64,000 bases of DNA from Labrenzia sp. THAF82. Lineage in GTDB: Bacteria > Pseudomonadota > Alphaproteobacteria > Rhizobiales > Stappiaceae. The notes under the pieces were generated by a model that had not been told where the DNA came from, made no database searches, and saw nothing but the letters and a program-made list of their open reading frames with translations. A program made the position numbers and the translations under genes. Location: contig NZ_CP045354.1 in the NCBI RefSeq assembly GCF_009363435.1, positions 2,508,501 through 2,572,500 on the forward strand, given 5' to 3'. This document shows positions 7,616 to 16,443 of this stretch, in pieces. How positions within the stretch are numbered: position 1 is the first letter of the stretch; each line of letters opens with the position of its first letter.

Positions 7616-8419
7616 ATGTCTGTCTCGGAGGCATCGCGCCACTACAGGGCCCTGTTCATCTCGGATGTGCACTTGGGCACACGTGGTTGCCAAGCTGAAC
7701 TGCTGCTGGACTTTCTGAAGGAAAACGACGCCGAGACGGTATATCTCGTGGGAGATATTGTCGACGGTTGGCGGTTGAAACGGTCCTGGCACTGGCCACA
7801 ACTGCACAACGATGTGGTCCAGAAAATCCTTCGCAAAGGCCGAAAGGGCGCACGTGTTCTATACATTCCCGGCAATCACGACGAGTTCCTGAGAAACTTT
7901 CTGGGCACTCATTTCGGAGGTGTAGAGGTTGCCGATAGAATCGTGCATGAAGCGGCGAACGGAAAACGATATCTGGTCATACATGGAGACCAGTTCGACG
8001 TTGTGATCCGACACGCCAAATGGCTCGCATTCTTCGGAGACAAAGCCTATGTGACGGCGCTGAACGTCAACACCTGGGTTAACTTGGTACGCCGCCGCCT
8101 GGGCCTGACTTACTGGTCGCTCTCTGCCTGGGCGAAGCTGAAGGTCAAAAATGCGGTAAGCTTTATTGGACGGTTCGAAGAAGCCCTTTCCGAAGAGGCA
8201 AGGCGCCAGGGTGTTGATGGTGTCATTTGCGGGCACATTCACCATGCCGCCAACCGTGATATGAACGGCATTCACTATATCAACACCGGAGACTGGGTGG
8301 AGAGCTGCACTGCGGTTGCTGAGCACCATGATGGGACGTTTGAGGTGATACGATGGGTGAACAGCGCCCGGTTGGGAGCCGTGCCGGTGGAGGCGAAGGA
8401 AGCTTCGGTCGCCGCATGA
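7616..8419 (+). CDS. Metallophosphoesterase, PlcP-like (LpxH-related) phospholipase
   Basis: 267-residue calcineurin-like phosphoesterase. All metal-binding motifs are visible: ISDVHLG (residues 15-21), GDIVDGW (near 47), GNHDEF (near 86), HGDQFD (near 123) and GHIHHA (near 204). Database annotation would usually read UDP-2,3-diacylglucosamine diphosphatase. However, the sequence and the overlapping glycosyltransferase gene match my memory of PlcP, the rhizobial and marine phospholipase C that turns phosphatidylethanolamine/glycerol into diacylglycerol during phosphate starvation. The start is supported by TTTGGAG upstream. The stop overlaps the next ATG by four bases. I favour PlcP from context; LpxH-like activity in lipid A synthesis is the alternative. 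Confidence 0.78.
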   Translation: MSVSEASRHYRALFISDVHLGTRGCQAELLLDFLKENDAETVYLVGDIVDGWRLKRSWHWPQLHNDVVQKILRKGRKGARVLYIPGNHDEFLRNFLGTHFGGVEVADRIVHEAANGKRYLVIHGDQFDVVIRHAKWLAFFGDKAYVTALNVNTWVNLVRRRLGLTYWSLSAWAKLKVKNAVSFIGRFEEALSEEARRQGVDGVICGHIHHAANRDMNGIHYINTGDWVESCTAVAEHHDGTFEVIRWVNSARLGAVPVEAKEASVAA

Positions 8420-9465
8420 GTTCCATTCTGATTGTGACGGATGCCTGGCATCCGCAGATCAACGGTGTTGTCAGATCCCTGGAGCGAACTGCTGAGGAGC
8501 TGGAAGCGATTGGCGTTCGTGTTGAGGTCTTGTCGCCTCAGGCCTTTCTAACGCTGCCATGCCCCACCTATCCTGAAATCCGCCTGTCCCTTGCGCATCG
8601 GGGCATGGTTCGCCGCAAAATCGAGGAATATGACTGCGAACATCTGCATATAGCAACCGAGGGGCCGCTCGGTGTGCTTGCTGCTAGTGTTGCCAAAAAG
8701 ACCGGCCTGCCATTCACGACGAGCTACCACACGCGGTTTCCAGAATATGTGTCTGCACGTCTGCCCGTTCCGTTGAACTGGTCCTATGGCTGGCTTCGCC
8801 GGTTCCATAACGCAGGGTGCGGCTGCATGGTCGCAACCCGGTCTCTTGAGCAGGATCTTCGCAAGCGCGGGTTCAAGAACCTGATGCGCTGGTCCCGAGG
8901 CGTCGATGAGCAACTTTTCAAGCCTTATGAAGGGTCCGTTCTTCCAGCCGACTTGCCAAGGCCTGTCTTTATGTATGTCGGGCGTGTCGCGGTTGAAAAG
9001 AACATCAAGGCGTTCTTGGATCTCAAGCTGAAGGGCTCAAAGGTCGTTGTTGGCGGCGGCCCTCAACTTGAAGTGCTTCGCCGTGAATATGCTGACGTCC
9101 ACTTCACAGGTGCAATGGTCGGTGAAGCACTTGCCCGGCACTATTCCGATGGCGATGTCTTCGTTTTCCCATCGCTCACCGATACATTCGGCAATGTCAT
9201 GCTGGAGGCACTTGCTTGCGGAGTGCCGGTCGCCGCTTATCCCGTGATGGGGCCTCTGGATGTCATCGGTGATACCGGCGCGGGCATCTTGTCTGAAAAT
9301 CTGCAGGAGGCAGCTGAAGCGGCGCTTGATATCCCACGTGAACATTGCCGCAAGATCGCGATGAATTACACATGGGCTGCGAGCGCTCATCAGTTTCTGG
9401 ACAATTGCATTAGGGCGCGAGACCTTCACAATACCCAGTTTGCCGAAGCGAACGCAGCTGAATGA
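8416..9465 (+). CDS. Glycosyltransferase family 4 protein, Agt-like
   Basis: 349-residue GT-B retaining glycosyltransferase. The N-terminal acceptor domain begins ILIVTDAWHPQINGVVRSLE, as in glycolipid enzymes such as SqdX and MgtA. The donor domain has YVGRVAVEKNIKAFLDL and the nucleotide-sugar motif FPSLTDTFGNVMLEALACG, with the E-x7-E pair. The start at 8416 overlaps the phosphoesterase stop (ATGA), implying tight translational coupling and a joint function; the frame is open from 8353 but lacks family sequence there. Together they resemble the plcP-agt module, in which diacylglycerol is released and then glycosylated to glucosyl or glucuronosyl lipids. That role is inferred, not shown. 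Confidence 0.82.
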   Translation: MSSILIVTDAWHPQINGVVRSLERTAEELEAIGVRVEVLSPQAFLTLPCPTYPEIRLSLAHRGMVRRKIEEYDCEHLHIATEGPLGVLAASVAKKTGLPFTTSYHTRFPEYVSARLPVPLNWSYGWLRRFHNAGCGCMVATRSLEQDLRKRGFKNLMRWSRGVDEQLFKPYEGSVLPADLPRPVFMYVGRVAVEKNIKAFLDLKLKGSKVVVGGGPQLEVLRREYADVHFTGAMVGEALARHYSDGDVFVFPSLTDTFGNVMLEALACGVPVAAYPVMGPLDVIGDTGAGILSENLQEAAEAALDIPREHCRKIAMNYTWAASAHQFLDNCIRARDLHNTQFAEANAAE

Positions 9466-9583
9466 AGCCGGGAAGTTGCGGTGTTTCTCCCATGTGATGT
9501 GGTTCATTCTTGCCGGCTTGTTGATATTGAGCCGATTTCTAACTAGTCATCGGACTTCCCTATAGTCACTGAAGTGAGTGTCG

Positions 9584-10618
9584 ATGAACAAGACTGATGC
9601 CATGCCCTCCGATGGAGAGTCGGCCGCTTATTCCGGAAAGGCCTTATCTTTCTCAGACATAGAAGCAGCGGCTGAACGAATTCGTGGAGAAGCGCTGCTG
9701 ACACCAGTTCTTCGCCATCCGTTGCTTGATGAACTCACAGGGGCGACTGTGCTGATCAAGCCGGAGAACCTGCAAAGAAGCGGGTCATTCAAGTTTCGGG
9801 GTGCTTTCAACCGACTCAGTCTCATTCCTGAAAATGACAGGCCCAATGGGGTCGTCGCGTGTTCATCCGGCAATCATGCACAAGGTGTTGCTGCAAGTGC
9901 GCGCTTGCTTGGGATGCCGGCAACAATCGTCATGCCGAAGAACGCACCTGCGATCAAACTTGCTCGCACGCGGGAATTCGGTGCTGAGGTCGTGACTTAC
10001 GATCGCGAGAATGAAGACCGCGATGCCATCGCTGCAAGGATCGGTGCGGAAACCGGGGCGACCTTCGTTCACCCCTTTAACGACCCAGCGGTCATTGCGG
10101 GGCAGGGAACCGTTGGACTTGAATTGGCTGCTCAGGCGACCGCATTGGGATTGCGCCTGGATGATGTTCTGGCCTGCACGGGCGGCGGTGGACTTTCAAG
10201 CGGTATCGCGCTTGCTCTTTCACACATGGCGCCATCCGCCACATTTCACACGGTCGAACCTGAACTGTTCGATGACTATAAACGTTCGCTGGAAGCTGGC
10301 GTCCTACTGTCAAACAGCCGGAAAACCGGTTCGGTCTGTGATGCCCTGCTTTCCGAAAGTCCGGGGGACGTCGGCTTTTCAATCCTTCGTCAAATGGCCG
10401 GACAGGGTGTCACCGTCTCGGACGACGAAGCACTGGATGCAGTGGCATTTGCCTTCAGGGAGTTGAAACTCGTCGTAGAGCCCGGTGGCGCTGCGGCACT
10501 GGCTGCAGTCTTGACCGGTAAACTTCCGCTGCGCGGCAAGGTCGTTGGGCTTGTGCTGACTGGCGGGAACATCGATATGGATATGCTGTTAAAAGCGAAT
10601 TCGCGCCAACACCCTTGA
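9584..10618 (+). CDS. Threonine/serine ammonia-lyase (PLP-dependent, IlvA-like, no ACT domain)
   Basis: 344-residue fold-type II PLP enzyme that probably deaminates L-threonine to 2-oxobutanoate or L-serine to pyruvate. The PLP lysine lies in SGSFKFRGAFNRL, the substrate loop is CSSGNHAQGVA, the phosphate-binding glycine loop is GGGGLSSG, and the C-terminal serine-region motif is LTGGNIDMD. There is no regulatory ACT domain, so it resembles catabolic dehydratases or serine racemase-like proteins rather than biosynthetic feedback-controlled IlvA. A GTG at 9578 two codons earlier is an alternative start. Monocistronic; a bidirectional hairpin separates it from cheZ. Confidence 0.88.
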   Translation: MNKTDAMPSDGESAAYSGKALSFSDIEAAAERIRGEALLTPVLRHPLLDELTGATVLIKPENLQRSGSFKFRGAFNRLSLIPENDRPNGVVACSSGNHAQGVAASARLLGMPATIVMPKNAPAIKLARTREFGAEVVTYDRENEDRDAIAARIGAETGATFVHPFNDPAVIAGQGTVGLELAAQATALGLRLDDVLACTGGGGLSSGIALALSHMAPSATFHTVEPELFDDYKRSLEAGVLLSNSRKTGSVCDALLSESPGDVGFSILRQMAGQGVTVSDDEALDAVAFAFRELKLVVEPGGAAALAAVLTGKLPLRGKVVGLVLTGGNIDMDMLLKANSRQHP

Positions 10619-10647
10619 ATAGAGGGATGCTTCAGTCTGACAGATAC

Positions 10648-10678
10648 AAAAAAGCGCTGCACAATATGCAGCGCCTTT
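10648..10678. terminator. Bidirectional terminator between the dehydratase gene and cheZ
   Basis: GCGCTGC/GCAGCGC stem with a 7-nt loop, flanked by six A residues on the left and CTTTT on the right, serving both convergent genes. Confidence 0.88.
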
Positions 10679-10698
10679 TCGTTACTTAAAGCATTGGA

Positions 10699-11895
10699 TC
10701 AGTTGAAGAGAGCCTGACGCTCGGCTTCTGACAACTGTTCCAGAGGATCATCGCCTTCGGCTTCGGTCGTTTCAGCCGTCAGTTCCCATTCGGCGTCAGC
10801 TTCTGCTTCTGCTTCCGCGTTGGCGTCAGACAATACTTCAACGTTGGTTTCTTCGCTCTCGGCAACCTCGTTGTCGAACAGCTTTTCAATGGCAGCTTCG
10901 TCCAGCGTGGCGTCAGGATCCGCGCTTTTAAGTTCATCGTCTTCGACGACTTCCGGTTCGTCTGCCTCAGCAGGACCAGCTGAAGCGAACATGTCGTCGA
11001 TGGCGGCGGCATCCATAGGCTCAGTACCACCAGCCATGATAGCATCAACATCGGTTTCACTGGCCATTATGGCGTCGACATCTGCTTCGCTTGCCTGCGT
11101 TGCTACCGGTTCTGCTACAGGTGCCTCGGCGGACACTTCGGTGCTGTTTTCCTTCAGTGCGGCATCGAAGACATCGTCGCTTGCCGACATCAGTTCGTCG
11201 ACGTTGTTTTGGGAAACGCCGCTGCCGGCACGTTGCGGTCCGTTCAGAAGATGGGCATCCGGGCGCGAGTCGACAGGGCCGGCGAGAGCATCGGGCTGAA
11301 CATCTTCAATGCCCCAGATGTTGATCATCAAATTGATGCGGCTCTCCAGGTAGCGCAATACCTGGACCACCTTGTTGGTCCGCTGACCGGTCAGGTCCTG
11401 GAAGGAGCACGCCATGAAGATTTCGGTGGCCTTTGCGTCGATATCGTCGCAAGTCGCGTCGTCGGCACCGTTTTCACGAAGAACCCAGGCCTTTTCCTGG
11501 ATTTGTTCCGCGGCTTCGAGGATCGATTGGGTCGCGCCCTCGGTCTGTGTAACGATCGCATCCAATTCGTGAGAGGCATCGACAAAACGGTTGCTGTCGT
11601 CCTCTTCCTGCTTGATATTGGCAATCTCTGACTTCGTTCGTTCAATGGCCTCATGCATGTCTGCAATGTCGAGACGAATCTTGTCGAGGTCAGGTACCTT
11701 GCGCTGTCGGGTCACGACTTTTTCAAGTCGTTGAATTGCGCCAAGGATCTCCGTTGTCTCCGGAGTCTTTTGTCGTTTGAGGAATTCCTTGAGAAACCGA
11801 CGCCCGCGGTCGGATTCCATCAGGGTTTGCTCAAGAGTCTGATATTCAGCGTCGCTGATCAGCTCTGTTTGTTCCTGTTTTGCTTCCGCTTTCAT
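10699..11895 (-). CDS. cheZ: Chemotaxis protein phosphatase CheZ
   Basis: 398-residue CheZ-family protein that removes phosphate from CheY~P and so resets the flagellar motor signal. The signature block ACSFQDLTGQRTNKVVQVL, with the catalytic Asp/Gln region, is clear near residues 160-180, preceded by long amphipathic helices that form the four-helix bundle. The C-terminal 180 residues are an acidic, Ala/Glu/Asp-rich low-complexity extension ending in LSEAERQALFN, probably the CheY-binding tail; it makes the protein nearly twice the length of E. coli CheZ (214 residues). The ATG at 11895 was chosen over a TTG at 11949. No other che gene is present in the window. Confidence 0.87.
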   Translation of the reverse strand: MKAEAKQEQTELISDAEYQTLEQTLMESDRGRRFLKEFLKRQKTPETTEILGAIQRLEKVVTRQRKVPDLDKIRLDIADMHEAIERTKSEIANIKQEEDDSNRFVDASHELDAIVTQTEGATQSILEAAEQIQEKAWVLRENGADDATCDDIDAKATEIFMACSFQDLTGQRTNKVVQVLRYLESRINLMINIWGIEDVQPDALAGPVDSRPDAHLLNGPQRAGSGVSQNNVDELMSASDDVFDAALKENSTEVSAEAPVAEPVATQASEADVDAIMASETDVDAIMAGGTEPMDAAAIDDMFASAGPAEADEPEVVEDDELKSADPDATLDEAAIEKLFDNEVAESEETNVEVLSDANAEAEAEADAEWELTAETTEAEGDDPLEQLSEAERQALFN

Positions 11896-12015
11896 GTGGA
11901 CGCGAATCTCAACTTGCCTAAGGGTCGTTGGTTGCCGTAACACGGTCAACTTCGCCCAAAGAGTAAGATGAAAATCGTTAACATCTTTTTGCGGTGACCT
12001 CTTTACCGGGTTTTC

Positions 12016-13182
12016 ATGTCACACATTTCTTTCCCGATTGGTGCAAGAGTCTCTGCACTGTTTGCTTGCCATTTTTTTGGATTTGGCCTGTTCCTGCCGT
12101 TTTTCCCGGTTGTTCTCGGTTTGGAGGGCTTAAGTCCGGTTGAAATCGGATTAATTCTGGGAATCGGTACGATTTCTCGTATTGGAGCAAGCCCGATCCT
12201 TTCGAATCTGTCCGACAGGTCTGGCCAGCGACGTTTCTCGGTTATGATCTACTCTCTTGTGGGCGCGGGATTTCTTGCACTTTTCTTTCTCCCGGGCGGT
12301 CTTGTGATGCTCGGTGTCGCGGTCATCGGTTTTATGGTGATGAACGCTCCCATCGTTCCATTGAGCGATGCCTACGCGCTGGATGTTCAACGCAACACGG
12401 GGGCCGACTATGCGCGCATGAGACTTTGGGGATCAGCAGGATTTGTAGTTGCAACGCTTGCTGGTGGAGCGCTGACGTCAGAAGGGTCGGCCTGGCTGCT
12501 GGTTGTTGCGATTTGTGGCGCAAGCCTTGCCACATGTGCTGTGGTCATGAGCTTGCCAAGACAGCGACGAGATGAACACGCCGCTCAAGCGGATAGGGAG
12601 GACGCTCCGACACCCTTTCGAACGGTGTGGTTCTGGCCTGTCCTGATTGTTCTGGGGCTGTTTCAGGCCAGTCACGCCGCGTTCTATGGTTTTGGGACGC
12701 TCTACTGGCAAGCGAAAAATGTGCCCGACCTGGCAATCGGAGGGCTCTGGGCCATTGGCGTTGTTGCAGAAATCGGTCTGTTTGCAATCGCCGGCAAGTT
12801 GGCGCAGCGTTTTGATCCTCCGGTTTTCCTGTTTGCAGCCGGCGCGGCAGCGGTGGTCCGGTGGGGCTTGTTTCCGTTTGCCGAGACGCTGGAAACAATG
12901 GCGGCACTGCAACTACTGCATGGATTGAGTTTCGGCGCAGCACATCTTGGGGCCGTGGCTATTCTTGCCAAGGTCGTGCCCAGCCGGTGGGCTGGAACCG
13001 GGCAAGGTTTGTTGGCGACTTCGGTCGGCATACAGATGGCCATTGGACTGAGCGTCTGCGGGGCGCTTTATGATCTCAATCCAGACTGGCCATTTTACCT
13101 GATGGCTTTGGTGGCTCTTGCCGGTACGCTCTTCATGCTCGCGCTGACGCCGTTGGTGCGCCGACGCACGGAATTCGGCTAG
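12016..13182 (+). CDS. MFS transporter, HcaT-like (MFS_1_like)
   Basis: 388-residue inner-membrane carrier with 12 predicted helices. The N-terminal ACHFFGFGLFLPFFPVVL, the first loop SNLSDRSGQRR (the D-R/K-x-G-R-R type MFS signature) and the motif RLWGSAGFVVATLAGG place it with the 3-phenylpropionate permease HcaT and related proteins. The substrate is unknown and the neighbours give no hint. It is divergent from cheZ and convergent with dgcA, whose stop codon overlaps its own (the two coding ends share four bases). Confidence 0.87.
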   Translation: MSHISFPIGARVSALFACHFFGFGLFLPFFPVVLGLEGLSPVEIGLILGIGTISRIGASPILSNLSDRSGQRRFSVMIYSLVGAGFLALFFLPGGLVMLGVAVIGFMVMNAPIVPLSDAYALDVQRNTGADYARMRLWGSAGFVVATLAGGALTSEGSAWLLVVAICGASLATCAVVMSLPRQRRDEHAAQADREDAPTPFRTVWFWPVLIVLGLFQASHAAFYGFGTLYWQAKNVPDLAIGGLWAIGVVAEIGLFAIAGKLAQRFDPPVFLFAAGAAAVVRWGLFPFAETLETMAALQLLHGLSFGAAHLGAVAILAKVVPSRWAGTGQGLLATSVGIQMAIGLSVCGALYDLNPDWPFYLMALVALAGTLFMLALTPLVRRRTEFG

Positions 13183-14162
13183 CCCCAGAGTTCAGGCTGT
13201 GGCGGGTAAAGCGTACTTCCATCAAAATGAAGACCTGGAGACCGGTCACGGGCCAGGAGAAGAGGGCCATCCAGGTCTACAAAATCAGCACCCTGTGCAA
13301 TCAGCACCGCTGGCGCCATTGCAAGGGACGTGCCGAGCATGCAGCCGATCATGACCTTGAATTCCATTGCCCTTGCTTCCTGAACAAGCTGAAGCGCTGC
13401 AGTCAGTCCACCGGCCTTGTCGAGCTTGATGTTGACCGCATCGTATTTCCGGCGGAGTTCGTCAACGCCTTTTCCAGGATGAAGGCTTTCGTCGGCGCAG
13501 AGCGTCACAGGATGATTTGCGTCTGCCAGCAACTCGTCACCTTTGGCGGGAAGAGGCTGCTCGATCAGGGCAACGCCTGCCGCCTTGCAAGCCGACATGT
13601 TTTTGTCAAAGCAGCCTTCGTCCCAGGCTTCATTTGCATCGACAATCAAGGTGCTGTTCGGTGCGGAAGCGCGAACAGCAGCTATGCGTTCGTCGTCTCC
13701 CGCACCTGCAAGCTTGACTTTCAACAGCGGGCGATGAGCAGCTGCTGCGGTCTTTTCCGCCATGATTTCGGGTGTGTCGACACTGATGGTGAAGGCCGTC
13801 GTGACAGGCTTCAAAGTACCCAACCCGGCAATCGTGGCAGCGGACCGGCCCGAACGTTTGGCCTCAAAGTCCCAGAGCGCGCAATCGACAGCGTTTCTGG
13901 CAGCCCCAGCAGGCATGGTCTTGAGCAAAGCCTCTCGCGACAACCCTTCTTTCAGAAGAGGGGCAATCTCCTCGACTTGCGTTTGAACGCTCTCAAGTGA
14001 CTCTCCATAGCGAGGGTAGGGAACGCATTCGCCGTGGCCAGTCGATGTGCCGTCGCTTACGGTGACCATAACAACTTGTGCATGCGTTCGCGTTTCACGC
14101 GATATCTTAAACCCTCCGGCGATTTCAAACCGCTCGGCGACCAACTCAACTGACAAACTCAT
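13179..14162 (-). CDS. dgcA: N-acetyl-D-glutamate racemase / dipeptide-epimerase family DgcA
   Basis: 327-residue enolase-superfamily enzyme of the muconate-lactonizing/dipeptide epimerase subgroup. Catalytic and metal-binding features are visible: KVKLAG (first base Lys), IVDANEAW (metal Asp), IEQPLP (metal Glu), CADESLH (metal Asp), and NIKLDKAGG (second base Lys). Paired with DgcN in alphaproteobacteria, it racemises N-acetyl-D-glutamate in D-glutamate catabolism; taken alone it would be called an L-Ala-D/L-Glu epimerase. The start at 14162 overlaps the dgcN stop by four bases (ATGA), whereas the longer open frame to 14351 lies within dgcN. Confidence 0.87.
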   Translation of the reverse strand: MSLSVELVAERFEIAGGFKISRETRTHAQVVMVTVSDGTSTGHGECVPYPRYGESLESVQTQVEEIAPLLKEGLSREALLKTMPAGAARNAVDCALWDFEAKRSGRSAATIAGLGTLKPVTTAFTISVDTPEIMAEKTAAAAHRPLLKVKLAGAGDDERIAAVRASAPNSTLIVDANEAWDEGCFDKNMSACKAAGVALIEQPLPAKGDELLADANHPVTLCADESLHPGKGVDELRRKYDAVNIKLDKAGGLTAALQLVQEARAMEFKVMIGCMLGTSLAMAPAVLIAQGADFVDLDGPLLLARDRSPGLHFDGSTLYPPQPELWG

Positions 14163-15172
14163 GGTGCACCAAACTCGGCAGAAACCTTGTCGACAATTGC
14201 TTCCATCCCAAACCGGACCGGGTCTGTTGCTGGCAGACCGTGTTTTTCGCCGATTTTCGCGAGATAGGCCTGTGCTTCGTCTTCGTCGAGCGCGGCTGTG
14301 TTTACCGCAATACCGACGCAGCGGATGTTCGGATTGGTCAATCGGCCACACTGGATGGTCAGGTCAATGACGTCCTGAATGCTTGGCAACGGGGTTTCGA
14401 CCCCGCGCATTTTCGTGCGGGTCGGTTCATGGCACACGATGAACCCGTCCGGCTGTGACCCGTGGAGGAGACCGAGCGTGACACCGGCAAAGGAAGGGTG
14501 AAACAGGGACCCCTGTCCCTCAATGATCTGCCAGGAGTTGTCGTCTGTTTCAGGCGAAAGCCATTCGGCGGCACCTGCGATAAAATCGGCAATCACCGCA
14601 TCCAGCGCTGTGCCTCGGCCGGAAATGAAGACGCCAGTCTGGCCGGTAGCACAGAACGAACTGTCGTAACCGCGGGCATTCATAGCCTTGTCCATTGCAA
14701 GGGCGGTGTATTTCTTGCCGACCGAGCAATCCGTGCCCACAGCGAGAATGCGCTTGCCAGAGCGTTTGGTGCCCTTGCCGGTGGCAAAAGTCATGGTGTT
14801 CAGCCGGACATCGTGCAGCTGGCGACCGTTTCTTTCTGCCGCCTCTTTGATGGCTTCAATATCGCCGAGCCGCACATGGAGGCCGGAAGCAACATCAAGA
14901 CCTGAATCAAGAGCTTCAACGATGGAGGTCACCCAGTGATCCGGCAGCCGGCCCCCTGCGTTGACGGCTCCGATAACCAGTGTCTGTGCACCGGCAGCCT
15001 TGCCTTCACCGATCGACATGTCAGGCAGGCCCGTATCGGCCGCGCAACCTTGCAATCGCACCTGACCAACGCACCAGTCTTTGCGCCAGTCAACAATACC
15101 AGTCGCGGTCTTCGCCGCCAGGGCATCGGGAACGTCCCCAAGAAACAACAGATAAGGCCGGGCAATTTCCAT
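14159..15172 (-). CDS. dgcN: D-glutamate N-acetyltransferase DgcN (DUF1611)
   Basis: 337-residue DUF1611-family protein with a Rossmann-like N-terminal half and a P-loop domain (AVGTDCSVGKKYTALAM, about residues 140-156). In alphaproteobacterial D-glutamate degradation, DgcN acetylates D-Glu and DgcA converts the product to the L form. It is the first gene of the dgcN-dgcA pair and the coupled ATGA overlap fits a two-step pathway. No transporter or regulator is attached to it here. The functional name rests on published work on this gene pair as I recall it; the DUF1611 assignment is firm. Confidence 0.85.
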   Translation of the reverse strand: MEIARPYLLFLGDVPDALAAKTATGIVDWRKDWCVGQVRLQGCAADTGLPDMSIGEGKAAGAQTLVIGAVNAGGRLPDHWVTSIVEALDSGLDVASGLHVRLGDIEAIKEAAERNGRQLHDVRLNTMTFATGKGTKRSGKRILAVGTDCSVGKKYTALAMDKAMNARGYDSSFCATGQTGVFISGRGTALDAVIADFIAGAAEWLSPETDDNSWQIIEGQGSLFHPSFAGVTLGLLHGSQPDGFIVCHEPTRTKMRGVETPLPSIQDVIDLTIQCGRLTNPNIRCVGIAVNTAALDEDEAQAYLAKIGEKHGLPATDPVRFGMEAIVDKVSAEFGAP

Positions 15173-15294
15173 GTGTTACGCTTTCAGGTGGCTGTTGGTA
15201 GAAATCGAAGCCTCCTTTATGAGGCCGTGACCTGATCTTTTCAATCAGGTATACGGAGGATGATTGAGTAGCGGCAAGGGGGCAGCCATCCGCA

Positions 15295-16443
15295 ATGGCA
15301 TTCCTGGAAAAGAACATTGCACCGGATATGGAGTTTGAAGCGGATGGTCCGGAGCACCAGTTTCTGGCGCTGTCGGGCGACTGGACCGTCAGCACAATCG
15401 GCGACGCTGAAAAGCTCATTGAAAAACTGAATGTCGGCAAGGATCGGCTGACCTGTATAGATGTTTCCAAAATTGAGCATCTGGATACGAGTGGTGCTTG
15501 GCTCATTCACAGGACGCGCGGCAGACTGGAATTTGAGGGACGCAGGGTCGGTTTGACGGGCGTTACACCCATTCGCCAAACGCTTTTCGATGAGATTGAT
15601 CGTCATCACCCTCCGAGCTACCGGCCTGAAAGAAGTGTTTTTTCGATCGCCGGATTTTTGGAAGCCACCGGTCGTCAGATGGTTGATGCCGGCAAGGACG
15701 CCATGGCAATGCTCCACATCCTGGGGTCGCTCGGCTTGGTTCTGTCAACGGTGCTCTTGCATCCCAAGCGTCTGCGCAGCATTTCAATTGCTGTCCAGTT
15801 CGACCGAAGCTGTATCGGCGCTGTTCCGATCGTTGCTCTGATGAGTTTTTTGATCGGTGCCATTATTTCCCAGCAGGGCGGTTTTTATCTCAGGCAATTT
15901 GGCGCAGACATCTTTGTGGTTGATCTGGCCGGTATTCTGGTGCTCCGGGAAATCGGGGTTATTTTGACCGCGATCATGGTCGCAGGCCGTTCCGGTTCCG
16001 CGTTCACCGCGGAGCTTGGTGCAATGCGCATGCAGGAAGAGGTCGATGCGCTCCATGTGATCGGCCTCAGCGTGACGGAAGTTCTCGTCTTGCCACGTAT
16101 TTTGGCGCTCATGATTGCGCTTCCGATTCTGACCTTTGTTGCCGACATGTCGGCGCTGTTCGGATCCGGGCTGGTGACATGGGCTTACCTCGATATCCCG
16201 CCAGCAGCCTTCCTCACGCAGCTTCAGGCAGCGATCACAACTGAAACGCTTGTTGTTGGACTTGTGAAAGCGCCGTTCATGGCGTTGATCGTTGGCCTTA
16301 TTGCCTGTGTGGAAGGCCTGAAGGTCGAAGGATCTTCAGAATCGCTTGGCCGCCACACCACCATGTCCGTCGTGAAGGCGATCTTCCTCGTTATTGTTGT
16401 GGACGGGTTCTTCGCCATATTCTTCGCTGCGATTGGAGTATGA
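15295..16443 (+). CDS. STAS-MlaE fusion, phospholipid ABC transporter permease
   Basis: 382-residue inner-membrane permease of the MlaE/YrbE family. Residues about 15-105 form a STAS domain (CIDVSKIEHLDTSGAWLIHRT is the usual phosphorylatable/anchor loop), which in E. coli is the separate protein MlaB; the fusion supplies permease and STAS in one chain. The permease part has five or so helices and the conserved REIGVILTAIMVAGRSGSAFTAELGAMRMQEEVDAL coupling segment. It opens a four-gene operon with the ATPase (4-bp overlap), the MCE protein and a lipoprotein, which together move lipids between the membranes. The Shine-Dalgarno site is poor. Confidence 0.9.
   Translation: MAFLEKNIAPDMEFEADGPEHQFLALSGDWTVSTIGDAEKLIEKLNVGKDRLTCIDVSKIEHLDTSGAWLIHRTRGRLEFEGRRVGLTGVTPIRQTLFDEIDRHHPPSYRPERSVFSIAGFLEATGRQMVDAGKDAMAMLHILGSLGLVLSTVLLHPKRLRSISIAVQFDRSCIGAVPIVALMSFLIGAIISQQGGFYLRQFGADIFVVDLAGILVLREIGVILTAIMVAGRSGSAFTAELGAMRMQEEVDALHVIGLSVTEVLVLPRILALMIALPILTFVADMSALFGSGLVTWAYLDIPPAAFLTQLQAAITTETLVVGLVKAPFMALIVGLIACVEGLKVEGSSESLGRHTTMSVVKAIFLVIVVDGFFAIFFAAIGV

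Noticed and set aside
13227..14000. 257-codon plus-strand frame opposite dgcA
   Set aside because: Antisense to a clearly conserved enzyme, with no protein-like domain.
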